From contig JASMCQ010000055.1 in assembly GCA_030753265.1 (NCBI GenBank), forward strand, positions 1 to 64,000: a stretch of DNA of 64,000 nt, read 5' to 3'. The stretch is from Dehalococcoidia bacterium. Lineage in GTDB: Bacteria; Chloroflexota; Dehalococcoidia; UBA3495. A program made the translations under genes and the position numbers. Shown piece by piece: positions 35,819 to 44,732 of the stretch. The notes below the pieces were generated by a model. The model was not told the origin of the DNA. It did not search any database and saw only the letters and a program-made list of their open reading frames with translations. Every line of letters begins with the position of its first letter. Positions within the stretch are counted from its first letter, which is position 1.

Positions 35819-37693
35819 TCATATCGATTCCTCTCGGCTCGCTTTTGTAGAGGGCAGTTCCGGCGCGTCGGATGCTCCGGCTACACCGACTATGGCGTGG
35901 ACCGAGCCGGGGACGCCGTAATCATAGGGGTCACCAACCACCCTCGGCGGGTAGAGGAAATTCTCCAGCGGAGGTGGTGAAGACGTCTGCCACTCCAGGG
36001 TCCTGGCGTGCCACGGGTTGGAAGGGGCTGCCTTGCCTCTTACCCAGGAGTAGACCAGGTTGACCGTGAACACCACCATGCTGGCGCCCAAGAGAAAGGC
36101 GGCGATGCTGATGAACACGTTGATGTCGGTCAGGTCCTCGGGATAAAGGGGATTCCGGCGATTCATTCCGTGCAAGCCGGCCCAGAACATCGGTATGAAG
36201 GTGAGATTGTAGGCCAAGAACATCCACCAGAAGTGGACCTTTCCCCAGATCTCGTTGTACGTGCGGCCGGTGATTTTGGGGAACCAATAGTAGACGCCGG
36301 CCATAGCCGCGAAGATTTCGGCTCCCATGATGGTGTAATGGAAGTGGGCCACGACGAAGTAGGTATCTTGCAGGTGAATGTCGGTGGGCACGTCGGCCAG
36401 GAAAATGCCCGTGATGCCGCCGATGACGAAGTTGAGCAGGAAGCCCAGGCCGAAGAGCATGGGCGTAGTCAGCCACAGCCGTCCCGCCCAGATGGTCCCT
36501 AGGCCGCAGAGGAACACCACTCCCGTGGGGATGGAGATCAACTCGGTGGAGATCATGAAGGGAAGGTGGAGGTAATCGGGCATCCCGCTGGTGAACAGGT
36601 GATGGGCCCAAACGATGAAGCTCATCGCCGCGATGGCTAAGAAAGAGCCCGCCGCCCACTTGTAGGCGAACAGGGGCTTGCGGGAGAAGTGGGTTATCAC
36701 CTCAAGGCCGATTCCGAAGCCCGGGAGCACCATGATGTACACCGCGGGATGGGAGTAGAACCAGAAGATGTGCTCGTAGAGGAGGGCATTGCCCCCTTCG
36801 GCGGCATTGTAGAAAGACGTCCCGGCAACCCGGTCCAGGATGACGGTCAGCAGTCCAAAGGCCACGAACTGGGTGGCCGTCACGCTGAGTAGGGCTGCAG
36901 CGAAGATGGACCAAACGAAGATTGGTATCCGGGACCAGGTCATTCCCGGAGCACGGAAGAGGATGATCGTAGTCACAAAATTGAGGCCGCCCAGGATTGA
37001 GGACAGACCAAAGGTCAAGAAGGCCAGCAAGATCAGTAGCTGGCCGGAGGCGTTGAGCACGCTCAGCGGTGGGTACGCGGTCCAGCCGGAGTCAAACCCT
37101 CCCATCAAGGGTGAGAGAAGCATCAATACGGCCACCGGCGGGATGATCCAGAAGCTGAGGGCGTTGATCCGGGGGAAGGCCACGTCGTCGGCGCCGATCA
37201 TAAGGGGTACCAGGAAGTTGGCGAACCCTCCAATGATGGTGGCCACGGCCACGGCTATCATGATCATACCGTGGAGGCCCATGGTGGTGTTGTAGTCGTT
37301 GGAATCCAGGATGACCTTGCCGGAACCCAACAGTTCTACCCGGATCAGCATTGCCAGGGCTCCCGCCAGCAGAAGGAACACGACGAAGGTGACCAGGTAC
37401 TGGAGGCCGATGACTTTGTGGTCGGTGTTGTAGCGGAAGCATCGTTGCCAGCCGGTGGCCGGGTACTCCCTGGGGGAACCGCCCGTCCACTCCGTGGCCC
37501 ATGTGCCCCAGAGGCCCACGCCCAGGAGCCAGCCAATGAGGCCGAAGACGTACCCCACGGTGATGAGGGGCTCCGCCACCCAGGGGTCATTGCCCATCCA
37601 TTGCCGTATACCCGCGGCCAATCCACTTCCGAGGAGGAAGCCCACGCCGCCGAAGGCCCACCCCCTCAACAAAGGCAGAAACGCCATCGCCAT
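35819..37693 (-). CDS. ctaD: Cytochrome c oxidase subunit I, A2 type
   Basis: A 624-residue haem-copper oxidase core subunit with haem a and haem a3-CuB sites. The N-terminal 70 residues add hydrophobic segments before the usual first helix. The CuB site shows FYSHPAVYIMVLPGFG with His315 and the crosslinking Tyr319, and WAHHLFTSG gives the next two histidines. The Glu of the common HPEVY motif is Ala317, while Tyr-Ser precedes the His, the signature of A2-type oxidases whose D-channel ends in YS. The haem ligand pair lies in VAHFHYTIMG. Starts at ATG 37693 just after ctaC. Confidence 0.94.
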   Translation of the reverse strand: MAMAFLPLLRGWAFGGVGFLLGSGLAAGIRQWMGNDPWVAEPLITVGYVFGLIGWLLGVGLWGTWATEWTGGSPREYPATGWQRCFRYNTDHKVIGLQYLVTFVVFLLLAGALAMLIRVELLGSGKVILDSNDYNTTMGLHGMIMIAVAVATIIGGFANFLVPLMIGADDVAFPRINALSFWIIPPVAVLMLLSPLMGGFDSGWTAYPPLSVLNASGQLLILLAFLTFGLSSILGGLNFVTTIILFRAPGMTWSRIPIFVWSIFAAALLSVTATQFVAFGLLTVILDRVAGTSFYNAAEGGNALLYEHIFWFYSHPAVYIMVLPGFGIGLEVITHFSRKPLFAYKWAAGSFLAIAAMSFIVWAHHLFTSGMPDYLHLPFMISTELISIPTGVVFLCGLGTIWAGRLWLTTPMLFGLGFLLNFVIGGITGIFLADVPTDIHLQDTYFVVAHFHYTIMGAEIFAAMAGVYYWFPKITGRTYNEIWGKVHFWWMFLAYNLTFIPMFWAGLHGMNRRNPLYPEDLTDINVFISIAAFLLGASMVVFTVNLVYSWVRGKAAPSNPWHARTLEWQTSSPPPLENFLYPPRVVGDPYDYGVPGSVHAIVGVAGASDAPELPSTKASREESI

Positions 37694-37703
37694 CCTAATA
37701 CTC

Positions 37704-38450
37704 CTAGCGGGTCAGGGATGCGCTGGGCTTGTTTTCGGCTACCCAGGCCTCGAATTCTTCGGGCGCCACCACGCGGACGATGGCCCGCATATCCGAGTGG
37801 CCCAGGCCGCACAGTTCGGCGCACTGGAGCCGGTAGCCGGGGTCATCCTTGAATGTGCCTATTCTGTCGGGCGTCGCATAAACAAAGGTCTTCAGCCCGG
37901 GCACCGCGTCGATCTTCATCCGGAAGGCGGGCACCCAGAAGGAATGGAGCACGTCGGTGGAGGTGACCTCGAAACGTACTTCCCGGCCTATGGGCAGTAC
38001 CATCTCAGTGGTCGTCAACCCTTGTTCTGGGTAGGTCAAAATCCAGATCCACCGGCTGCTTTGCACTGCGACCACCAGCTGATCTTCCGGGTCGGAGTGG
38101 TCCCGCAGCTCTAGGAGGCCCAGGGTGCCCGGAAAGATCATGAGCACGACGGTGAGGAGAGAGGTGACTGTAAACCACGTGATCACAAACCGCTTGTTGC
38201 TGTGGATGGGAGGCCCGTCTTCTAGCTGTTCACCCCGCTGGCGGAAGCGGAGAACGCTGTAGATCATGACGGCCAGCACGAATGCGATCACCGGGACGGA
38301 CATCACCACCAAGGCGTTGAAAGCGTCGTCGACGATTTCGGCCTCTTCCGCCGCGCCCAGGGGGAAGTAGTCCCAAGTTATTGCCACGGCCTCGCCGGCC
38401 GCGGTCAGGACAGCCCACAAAAGAAACGCCAGCAGGGCATGTTTTTTCAC
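37704..38450 (-). CDS. ctaC: Cytochrome c oxidase subunit II
   Basis: A 248-residue subunit with a signal-anchor, a second transmembrane segment near residue 55 and a periplasm-side cupredoxin domain. The binuclear CuA site is intact: HSFWVPAF, then CAELCGLGHSDM with two Cys, His and Met. No cytochrome c domain is fused. The start is GTG 38450 with AGGAGG at 38458-38463. It is the first gene of the oxidase operon; the lipoprotein copper carrier at 392 is a conceivable electron donor. Confidence 0.94.
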   Translation of the reverse strand: MKKHALLAFLLWAVLTAAGEAVAITWDYFPLGAAEEAEIVDDAFNALVVMSVPVIAFVLAVMIYSVLRFRQRGEQLEDGPPIHSNKRFVITWFTVTSLLTVVLMIFPGTLGLLELRDHSDPEDQLVVAVQSSRWIWILTYPEQGLTTTEMVLPIGREVRFEVTSTDVLHSFWVPAFRMKIDAVPGLKTFVYATPDRIGTFKDDPGYRLQCAELCGLGHSDMRAIVRVVAPEEFEAWVAENKPSASLTR

Positions 38451-38526
38451 TAGGCGCCTCCTGACGTATCCCGGTTATTGAATAATGATTTGGCAGTCAC
38501 TATCGCGGCCTTCGATCTGAAATCCA

Positions 38527-38547
38527 CCGGGGCCATTCAGGCCCCGG
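38527..38547 (-). terminator. Hairpin between ctaC start and the FDCF protein gene
   Basis: CCGGGGCC, loop ATTCA, GGCCCCGG: a perfect 8-bp stem 110 bp past the stop of the minus-strand gene 38657-39493. No T tract follows on either strand, so it may be a structural or weak terminator. Confidence 0.4.
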
Positions 38548-38656
38548 TTCGAAGTTGGGCGGAAGCCACCAAGACAGTTTGTTCGGACCACCTGAAATTG
38601 AAAGATACTCTAACACGGTGCAACGAGTGGGGCAACCAGGCTGGGGGACCCGGCTC

Positions 38657-39493
38657 CTACCCGGAGCCCGCATTGACCATGGCAGTGGCTGTGTTCTCGA
38701 TCTCGGGCAGATTAGAGGCGACCAGGTCTTGATCTACCGCCGCGGCGATGCTGGGGTAGCCCGCCCGCTCAATCATGGCCGGCAGCTTCCCGGCTCGGAA
38801 CTGGTCCAGACACCACGCGAAGGGGTCGGGCACCAGGGTCTTGTCCCAAAAAATCCGCTGATTCCGGTTTCTGGGCCCGTAGTGGTAGTGAGGGTAGTCC
38901 CGGAAGCAATCGAAGGCGAGCAGCTCGATCTCCTGGCCGGCCACGTCCGCCAGAACATGAATCGCCATGCCTCCGTCGGTCCCCACGGCCCGCAGTTCCA
39001 GGCCAAACCGTATGTTCCCAGCCTCAATTACCTGGTCGCCCCGATTGTGAGTCACGTTGTTGCGGCCCTGGGCGGCCAATTGGCGGGCGGCCGCTTCCAC
39101 CTCTTCCAGCTTCTGAGACACGAGCCCGGCGTCGATTTTACGGGCCAAATCCTCGTAGCCGGCTTTCTCGATCATGCCGGGGAGCCGGGTACGGAGCTGT
39201 TTGATGGTCCAGCCTATGGGGTTACCCGTCACCGTTGGGTCCAGCATGATTCGCTCGTTATTCTTCTCGGGCCCATAGTGGTAGTGGGCATCAACGTCGA
39301 AGCAGTCGAAGCGCAAAAGCTCCGTTGGTGTGCCGGCCACGTCGCCGGCTACCTGTATGCAGACACCCTGGGTGGGATTGCCGCCGCCTCGGCTGCCGCC
39401 GCCCACGGCATGGGGCGCTCCTCCGTCCAGATACCGGTGTTGAAGGGCGAATGTAACCGTGCCAGCTTCGATTCGGGTCTTGCCTATATCCAT
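38657..39493 (-). CDS. Unrecognised protein with two tandem FDCF/HYHYGP domains
   Basis: A 278-residue soluble protein that I cannot name. It consists of two similar halves of about 120 residues. Each begins with a IEAG-xx-F element (GTVTFALQHR and GNIRFGLELR), has a VAG-E-LLRFDCF or AFDCF strand, then HYHYGP followed by ER or QR and a D-x-T block (LDPTVTGNP, WDKTLVPDP), and ends in a helix with MIEKAGY or MIERAGY. The paired His and Cys suggest a metal or haem site, but this is a guess. ATG 39493 is chosen since GAGAGGG precedes it and upstream codons look non-coding. It stands alone upstream of a hairpin. Confidence 0.75.
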   Translation of the reverse strand: MDIGKTRIEAGTVTFALQHRYLDGGAPHAVGGGSRGGGNPTQGVCIQVAGDVAGTPTELLRFDCFDVDAHYHYGPEKNNERIMLDPTVTGNPIGWTIKQLRTRLPGMIEKAGYEDLARKIDAGLVSQKLEEVEAAARQLAAQGRNNVTHNRGDQVIEAGNIRFGLELRAVGTDGGMAIHVLADVAGQEIELLAFDCFRDYPHYHYGPRNRNQRIFWDKTLVPDPFAWCLDQFRAGKLPAMIERAGYPSIAAAVDQDLVASNLPEIENTATAMVNAGSG

Positions 39494-40070
39494 GGTTAAC
39501 CCTCTCTTTCGCTCGTCGCGTTCGGGTGTTGTAGCAGTTGGAAGCCTTTGGTCTTCCGGTTCTGTCCAGCGGATCCGGCCCTTCCGGCGACGGCCGGGTA
39601 TCCTCCGGACCGCCGGCGCCCCGCTGGCCATCGGGATGTGGCCGCTTTGTGCGAGCGCTCCCGCCGCCCGGTCGATTGAAACCAATCTAATTATGGCGAA
39701 TGGTTTTTCGGTGGTCAATATCAGAAAAGAGCAATTATCAAGACAGAAAGATACCGTGTTGTGCCAAACTCAAACGGGGGGTTCTGTCTGGAATCCGAGG
39801 CGCACGAGACGTGAGGAGCGTATCTTCGGCGGGCGGGCCCGTCAGTACCGAGCCGGGGCTCGAAGTGGGAAAGTGCCCCAACGGTCCTGACGGTGGATCA
39901 GGCTTCGGATGTTGTGATGCTCCGGGCTTCCGCGCGAACAAGGAATGGCCTGACGCAAAAAGGGAGACGGACCCGCGGGCGACGGGGTATAATGGGGCGC
40001 CGGTCACGGGAGGCATACCTCGCGGAAGACCCGTTGGACCGGGACACGTTGGACCGGGGAAGGAAGGGGA
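39494..40070. other. Intergenic region between divergent genes
   Basis: 577 bp between the FDCF gene and the SRPBCC gene. A TATAAT at 39988-39993 may be the -10 element of the latter, but no matching -35 was found. No coding signature seen. Confidence 0.4.
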
Positions 40071-40511
40071 ATGCCTACGGTCTTCATTCAGGCGCCACCC
40101 AGCCGGATATTCAGAGCAATGTGCGACCTCACCCGCCACGCCAAATGGGCGGCCCATGACGTTACCATCAAGGCCCGGCAGAGGGGCCGGCCATCCGTTG
40201 GAATGAGGTACACTTCGGCCCATGACAGGAACGAGGAGCCCGACCGGCTGACCGTGACCGAGCTGACTCGGAACGAACGTTTCGGGTTTCACGTGGTCAT
40301 GCCCAACGGTTGGGAGCTTGATTTCGCGATGACGGTCGAGGCGCAAGAGGATGGGACCCTGGTCACCCGGAAAGCCAAAATGGGCAAAATGCCGGGAACG
40401 TCGTTCCTGACGAGGCTGATCGTGCCCCTGGTAGGGAACGTCCACGAGAAGAAGTTCCTCGATAACATGAAGGCGGAGCTGGAAGGGACTGCGTCTTTCC
40501 GACCGTCTTGA
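40071..40511 (+). CDS. SRPBCC/START-like ligand-binding protein
   Basis: A 146-residue protein with the helix-grip fold pattern of polyketide cyclase/dehydrase-type proteins: FIQAPPSRIFRAMCDLTRHAKW, a central FGFHVVMPNGWELDFAMTVE strand pair and a C-terminal helix (EKKFLDNMKAELEG). The first strand and the W of the TRHAKW turn are typical. GGGGAA lies just before ATG 40071. It likely binds a hydrophobic ligand; no pathway link is visible. Confidence 0.75.
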   Translation: MPTVFIQAPPSRIFRAMCDLTRHAKWAAHDVTIKARQRGRPSVGMRYTSAHDRNEEPDRLTVTELTRNERFGFHVVMPNGWELDFAMTVEAQEDGTLVTRKAKMGKMPGTSFLTRLIVPLVGNVHEKKFLDNMKAELEGTASFRPS

Positions 40512-40533
40512 CCGTTTTTGACCCCCTCTCTTA

Positions 40534-40556
40534 TCTCCTCCTTCGCAAGGAGGAGA
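40534..40556. terminator. Bidirectional hairpin between convergent genes
   Basis: TCTCCTCCTT, loop CGC, AAGGAGGAGA: a perfect 10-bp stem between the ends of the SRPBCC gene and dnaE2. It resembles the dispersed G-rich family D palindromes near 44.0 and 44.4 kb and probably stops both transcripts. Confidence 0.5.
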
Positions 40557-40609
40557 GGACTGGTTGGTTTCACCCGTTCTGGGGATAGGTCAAGCTGGGG
40601 GCGCTCGGC

Positions 40610-43600
40610 CTATTGCCAGTTCTTGGCCTTAGGTAGGTTTTGGCCCCCCCTGGCCCTCGCCACGTGCTTGACCGCTACGTTCATGGTGCCCTCCCTGCGG
40701 GAAATTTCCCCCTTTACTATCAGGACAGACTCCCGCAAGACCAGCCGGTACTGCTCGTACACCTTGGGCCATACCACCAGGGGGATGTGCCCAAACTCGT
40801 CCTCCAGGGTGACAAACACGGTCTTGCCTAGGGGACGCTGCCGGCGGATCGCCAGGCCGGCCACGGTTACCTCCGTGCCATCGGCCAGCTCCAGAATTTC
40901 CCGGCTGCTGTGGACCCCTGGGGGCAAGTGGGGCCGCAGCATGGCCATCAGGTGCCCCGCCGGGTGAAGGCCCATGGTGCGGTATTCATCGAGCATGACC
41001 TCCCACCGGCTTTGGGGAGGCAGTTCGGCCATGTCCTGCTCGACGGGAAGGGAGAGCGCCAGTTGATAGCCGCCAGGCCCGGATTTCGTGGGATGGTAGC
41101 GCAGACCCACTTCCCACAGCGTCGCCCGGCGGTCCGATGTGCTGGCTGCGCCGGGCGTCGGCCGCGGTTTGATGGTGGGAGTGTCGAAATCCCCCCATCC
41201 CCCCTTTACGAAAGGGGAGCTAAGGGTTTTGGCAAGCCTGCCTTCGAATCTATCTTGTGGTGGGGGCGACTCGCCAATCGCTCCTGGGCCGGCGGGGGGG
41301 ATTTCCCCGGTTCGTCCGGCGGCAGCTTGCAGCGAGTCGAAGACACCTGCCGCCACCAGGTTTTCGACGGCTTCCCGCAGCAACCCGGTCCGCTCCATGG
41401 CATCGGCGAGGCTGCTGAAGAGGCCATCTCGCTCCCTTGCCCGGACGATCGATTCCGCCGCGGTTTTGCCCACTCCTCTCACCCGCAAGAACCCCAGCAA
41501 CAGGGATTCATCTTTGATGATGCACTTTTCGATGCTGGCGTTGATGTCGGGGTTGAGCACGGTGATCCCGTGCCGTTTGGCGTCCTCTTTCAATGTCTCC
41601 AGGTTGTAGAACCCCATGGGCTGCTGGTTGAAGATGGCGACGAAGAACTCCAGGGGGTAGTAGTGCTTGAGCCAGGCCATGTGGTAGGCGGTTACACCAA
41701 AGGCGAAGGCGTGGGACTCCGGGAACATGTACTGGCCGTTGAACTTCTTGAAGATCGTCTGGGCCACGTCCTCGGGGACGCCCAGACCCTGGGAACCCTG
41801 CCGGAACTTTTCCCAGTAGAAGGCGACGAGCGTCTGGTTGTTCTTTCGGATGAAGGCCCGCCGGAGCTGGTCAGCCTCGGCGCCGCTGAACCCGGCCACG
41901 TCGATGGCCAGCTGGTTCACCTGGTCCTGGAACAGAATGACCCCCAGGGTCCGCTCCAGCGCCCGCTGCTCCAGGGGGTGGTCGTAGTCCCAGGGGATGC
42001 CCAGGGAACGCCGTTGGATGAACAGGGTGACCCCGTCATTGGCCCCAACGCCGGGTCGCACCGCGCCCACCTCGTAGGCCATGTCGGTGAGGTTCCGGGG
42101 TTTGATGCGGGGGATGGTCTGTATCTGGGCCGCCGATTCCACCTGGAATATGCCGATGGTGTCGGCCTGGTGCAGCATCTCGTACACCGCCGAGTCATTG
42201 AAGTCGATGCGGCTCAGGTCGATGTAGTGGCCCTCCCGCTCTTCGATGAGCAGGAGGATATCCTGCAGTTGGGATAGGGTGCCCAGGGCGAGAAAGTCGA
42301 TCTTCACGAAACCGGCCTGGTCGATGCCGTCCTTGTCCCAGTGGCAGATATAGCGGCCTTCGATGGCGGCCGGCTGCACCGGCACCATGTCGATGAGAGG
42401 AGAAGAGCTGACAATCATCCCGCCGGGGTGTTGGGCCAAGTACTTGGGGAAGCCGTCGAGCTGGGCGGCCAGGTCGATGAGGTCGCGCCACACCGGAGCG
42501 TCCACCTTGTCCCGAAATTCGGGAAGGGTCAGCATCTCCAACTGCAGGCTCTTGGCGCTGTAGGACTCGGCCCTCTTGGCCAGCTTGGCGACCTCCTGCA
42601 GGGGAAGCCCCAGCGCCTTGCCCAGGTCCCGGACCGCCCCCTTTAGCTGGTAGGTGCTGATCATCCCGGTGAGGGCGGCGTGGTCCCATCCCCACTTTTC
42701 ATGGACCCGTTTGATCAGCTCTTCCCGGATGTTTCGGGGGAAGTCCAGGTCTATGTCGGGGACCGAGCCTATGTCGTCGGATAGGAACCGGTCCAGGGAG
42801 AGGTTGAACTCGAGGGGGTCGATGTGGGAGAGGCCGATGAGGTAACCCACCAGCATGGCTACCGATGAGCCCCGTCCCCTTCCCGGCGGCCGCTCTTCCA
42901 GGGGTATCTCCGCGTCGCTCAGGCCCAGCTCGATCATGATCTGGCGGGCTATCTGGATGATGTCGTAGTAAATCAGAAAGAACCCCGCCAGGTTATGCCT
43001 TTGGACCAGGCTAAACTCTTCCTGGAGTCTCGCCTTTACCTTTTCGGTGACGCTGCCATAGCGGCGCCCGGCGGCCTGGTAGCAGAGGTTTTCCAGGTGG
43101 GTTTGGGGGGTGAAGCCTTCGGGCACGGGGTAATCGGGGAACCGGTAGGCCAGGTCTCTGGTGAGGTCGAAGGCGCACCGGCCGGCTATTTTCAAGGTGT
43201 TCTCAATGGCTTCCGGGCATCCCCGGAACAGGCCGGCCATCTCCTCCGGAGACTTGAGGTAAAACTGGCCGCTGGGACGGCGTTGCGGGTGGGTGTTCTC
43301 CAGGCTCTGGTTGTTGCTGATGGCGACCAGGGCGTCCTGGAGGCGGTGGCGTTCCGGGACGTGGTAGTGGACGTTGTTGGCGGCCACCACTCCCACGCCT
43401 AGCCCGCGGGCCAGTTCGATGAGCCGCCGGTTGCGCTGGGTATCGCCCTGGACCAGGTTTTGCTGCAGCTCCACGAAGACGTTGGCCGTTCCGAGCCAGT
43501 CCAGGTATTGGCGTAGCGCCCCTTCGGCCTCCTCCGGCCGGCCTTCCGCCAGCAGGCTGGAGACTGGGCCCTTCCGGCATCCGGTGAACAGGATGAGGCC

Positions 43601-43945
43601 CTCGGCCAGCTCGGGCAGGTGTCTGGGGTCCAAACCGGGGGTTCGGCGGCCGCCGGTAATGTAGGAGTAGGAGAGGAGGTTGCACAGGTTGCGGTATCCC
43701 TGCCGCGTCTCGGCCAGCAGGGTCAGGTGGGAGCCGTCCTTGAGGGTGACCTCCGCGCCGGTGATGGCCTGTAGGTCCAGGCTCCGGGCCACCTCGGCGA
43801 AGTGCATGGCCCCGCACAGATTGTCGTGGTCGGTGAGGGCCAGCGCCGGGTAGCCCAGTTCCTTGGCGCGGACGAGTAGTTCCTCCACGGAAGAGGCCCC
43901 CTCCTGGAAGGAGTAGTTGCTGTGGCAGTGGAGTTCGACGTACAT
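40610..43945 (-). CDS. dnaE2: Error-prone DNA polymerase III alpha (DnaE2 type)
   Basis: A 1111-residue C-family polymerase with an N-terminal PHP domain (ELHCHSNYSFQEG, LALTDHDNL), the palm acidic motif PDIDLDFPRN near residue 395, a helix-hairpin-helix region (LRVRGVGKTAAESIV) and a C-terminal OB-fold. Its size and its neighbours (imuB, DUF6504) point to DnaE2, used in translesion synthesis and SOS mutagenesis, rather than the replicative DnaE. Residues about 880-925 are a low-conservation linker translated from dispersed palindromes (SSPFVKGGWGDF comes from the repeat at 41186-41219). It starts at ATG 43945. Confidence 0.88.
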   Translation of the reverse strand: MYVELHCHSNYSFQEGASSVEELLVRAKELGYPALALTDHDNLCGAMHFAEVARSLDLQAITGAEVTLKDGSHLTLLAETRQGYRNLCNLLSYSYITGGRRTPGLDPRHLPELAEGLILFTGCRKGPVSSLLAEGRPEEAEGALRQYLDWLGTANVFVELQQNLVQGDTQRNRRLIELARGLGVGVVAANNVHYHVPERHRLQDALVAISNNQSLENTHPQRRPSGQFYLKSPEEMAGLFRGCPEAIENTLKIAGRCAFDLTRDLAYRFPDYPVPEGFTPQTHLENLCYQAAGRRYGSVTEKVKARLQEEFSLVQRHNLAGFFLIYYDIIQIARQIMIELGLSDAEIPLEERPPGRGRGSSVAMLVGYLIGLSHIDPLEFNLSLDRFLSDDIGSVPDIDLDFPRNIREELIKRVHEKWGWDHAALTGMISTYQLKGAVRDLGKALGLPLQEVAKLAKRAESYSAKSLQLEMLTLPEFRDKVDAPVWRDLIDLAAQLDGFPKYLAQHPGGMIVSSSPLIDMVPVQPAAIEGRYICHWDKDGIDQAGFVKIDFLALGTLSQLQDILLLIEEREGHYIDLSRIDFNDSAVYEMLHQADTIGIFQVESAAQIQTIPRIKPRNLTDMAYEVGAVRPGVGANDGVTLFIQRRSLGIPWDYDHPLEQRALERTLGVILFQDQVNQLAIDVAGFSGAEADQLRRAFIRKNNQTLVAFYWEKFRQGSQGLGVPEDVAQTIFKKFNGQYMFPESHAFAFGVTAYHMAWLKHYYPLEFFVAIFNQQPMGFYNLETLKEDAKRHGITVLNPDINASIEKCIIKDESLLLGFLRVRGVGKTAAESIVRARERDGLFSSLADAMERTGLLREAVENLVAAGVFDSLQAAAGRTGEIPPAGPGAIGESPPPQDRFEGRLAKTLSSPFVKGGWGDFDTPTIKPRPTPGAASTSDRRATLWEVGLRYHPTKSGPGGYQLALSLPVEQDMAELPPQSRWEVMLDEYRTMGLHPAGHLMAMLRPHLPPGVHSSREILELADGTEVTVAGLAIRRQRPLGKTVFVTLEDEFGHIPLVVWPKVYEQYRLVLRESVLIVKGEISRREGTMNVAVKHVARARGGQNLPKAKNWQ
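41186..41219. repeat. Dispersed C-rich palindrome (family C) inside dnaE2
   Basis: GAAATCCCCCC, then ATCCCCCCTTTACGAAAGGGG, part of a family with copies at 45924-45961, 46353-46390 and 47984-48013. Here it is read in frame as part of the polymerase linker. Confidence 0.8.
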
Positions 43946-44019
43946 GTGGCGGTCAGCGGTCAGCTTTCAGGGTCTGGATGAAAGATGTGAATGGTTTGGA
44001 GAGTCCTCCATGGCTCGAC

Positions 44020-44055
44020 CTCTCCTCCCCCCTTGTGGGGGAGGATTAAGGTGGG
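44020..44055. repeat. Dispersed palindrome (family D)
   Basis: TCTCCTCCCCCCTTGTGGGG followed by GAGGATTAAGGTGGGG: a stem of C and G runs around TTGT, at the 3' end of the DUF559 gene. A sister copy is at 44403-44462. Confidence 0.65.
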
Positions 44056-44393
44056 GCATCGCACTCACATTCCAAGGCTTTTAGTATGGTTGCTTTAACC
44101 GCTTCAGCTTCCTTTAGAATCTGATTGTTCCAGAACCTGAGCACTTGGTATCCCTGAGCCTCCAGCCAGGCAGTCCTTATTGAGTCATAAACTATTTGTT
44201 GGGAATGTTGCCCGCCGTCCAGTTCTATAACCACTCTTCTCTCGAAATTCACGAAATCGACAATGTATCGTCCAATAGGCTGCTGACGGCGAAACTTGTA
44301 GCCATTGATCTGGCGCATGCGAAGGTGTTTCCATAGAGTTCGCTCGGATTCTGTGGGGTTCTTCCTCAGTTCTCTGGCTTTTGCGACGTTCAT
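44046..44393 (-). CDS. DUF559 (Vsr/endonuclease-like) protein A
   Basis: A 115-residue protein of the DUF559 family, whose fold is that of PD-(D/E)XK nucleases related to very-short-patch repair enzymes. Seen are KNPTESERTLWKHLR, FRRQQPIGRYIVDFV with the acidic residue, VVIELDGGQH (ExDGxQH) and YQVLRFWNNQIL. It lies between imuB/DUF6504 and dnaE2 on the same strand, flanked on each side by G/C palindromes. The start ATG 44393 is weakly supported. The activity has not been established for this family, as far as I know. Confidence 0.8.
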   Translation of the reverse strand: MNVAKARELRKNPTESERTLWKHLRMRQINGYKFRRQQPIGRYIVDFVNFERRVVIELDGGQHSQQIVYDSIRTAWLEAQGYQVLRFWNNQILKEAEAVKATILKALECECDAPP

Positions 44394-44402
44394 TCCCCCA
44401 TC

Positions 44403-44462
44403 CTAACCTTCCCCCACAAGTGGGGAAGGGACTTATGTGATCTTCCCCAAAGGGGGGAAGGG
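44403..44462. repeat. Pair of C/G-run palindromes (family D)
   Basis: CTAACCTTCCCCCACAAGTG with GGGAAGG, followed by CTTCCCCAAAGGGGGGAAG; both fold as short hairpins upstream of the DUF559 gene. Confidence 0.65.
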
Positions 44463-44492
44463 AGTGCTCTCGCTGACCGCTGATCGCTTGCC

Positions 44493-44732
44493 CTAACCCC
44501 TTTGCCGGTACCATTTCCCGGTGGTGAGGTCTCGAAAAACGGTAATGCGCCGGCCGTCCCCGGTGGTCACCTGGTAGTACATCCTGAGGATGGGGTTTTC
44601 CCGCCACCACTCCTCGTCGATTTTCCACCGGCCATCTATCGTGACCACCCTGAGCCTGCGGCCCCGTTGGATCAGGGCCAGGGGCCGCTGGCGGGCATCC
44701 TCCTCAACGGCGATGGGTACCGGGAGGTTCAA
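44493..44732 (-). CDS. DUF6504-like small protein of the imuB/dnaE2 cluster
   Basis: A 79-residue protein with EDARQRPLALIQRGRRLRV, IDGRWKIDEEWW and a YYQVTTGDGRRITVFRDL end, a pattern typical of small proteins found directly after imuB-like genes. The start is placed at TTG 44732, which overlaps the imuB stop as TTGA; upstream codons in this frame are the shadow of imuB. The coupling supports a joint role in translesion synthesis. Its function is unknown. Confidence 0.75.
   Translation of the reverse strand: MNLPVPIAVEEDARQRPLALIQRGRRLRVVTIDGRWKIDEEWWRENPILRMYYQVTTGDGRRITVFRDLTTGKWYRQRG

Noticed and set aside
38551..38580. GGTTCGAA reminiscent of a tRNA T-loop
   Set aside because: No acceptor, D or anticodon arms can be folded around it.
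39988..39993. TATAAT as a promoter for the SRPBCC gene
   Set aside because: No -35 element at 16-18 bp; kept only as a remark.
40910..42277. 455-codon open frame antisense to dnaE2
   Set aside because: Sequence is low in information and made of mirror codons of the polymerase; no motif or ribosome binding site.
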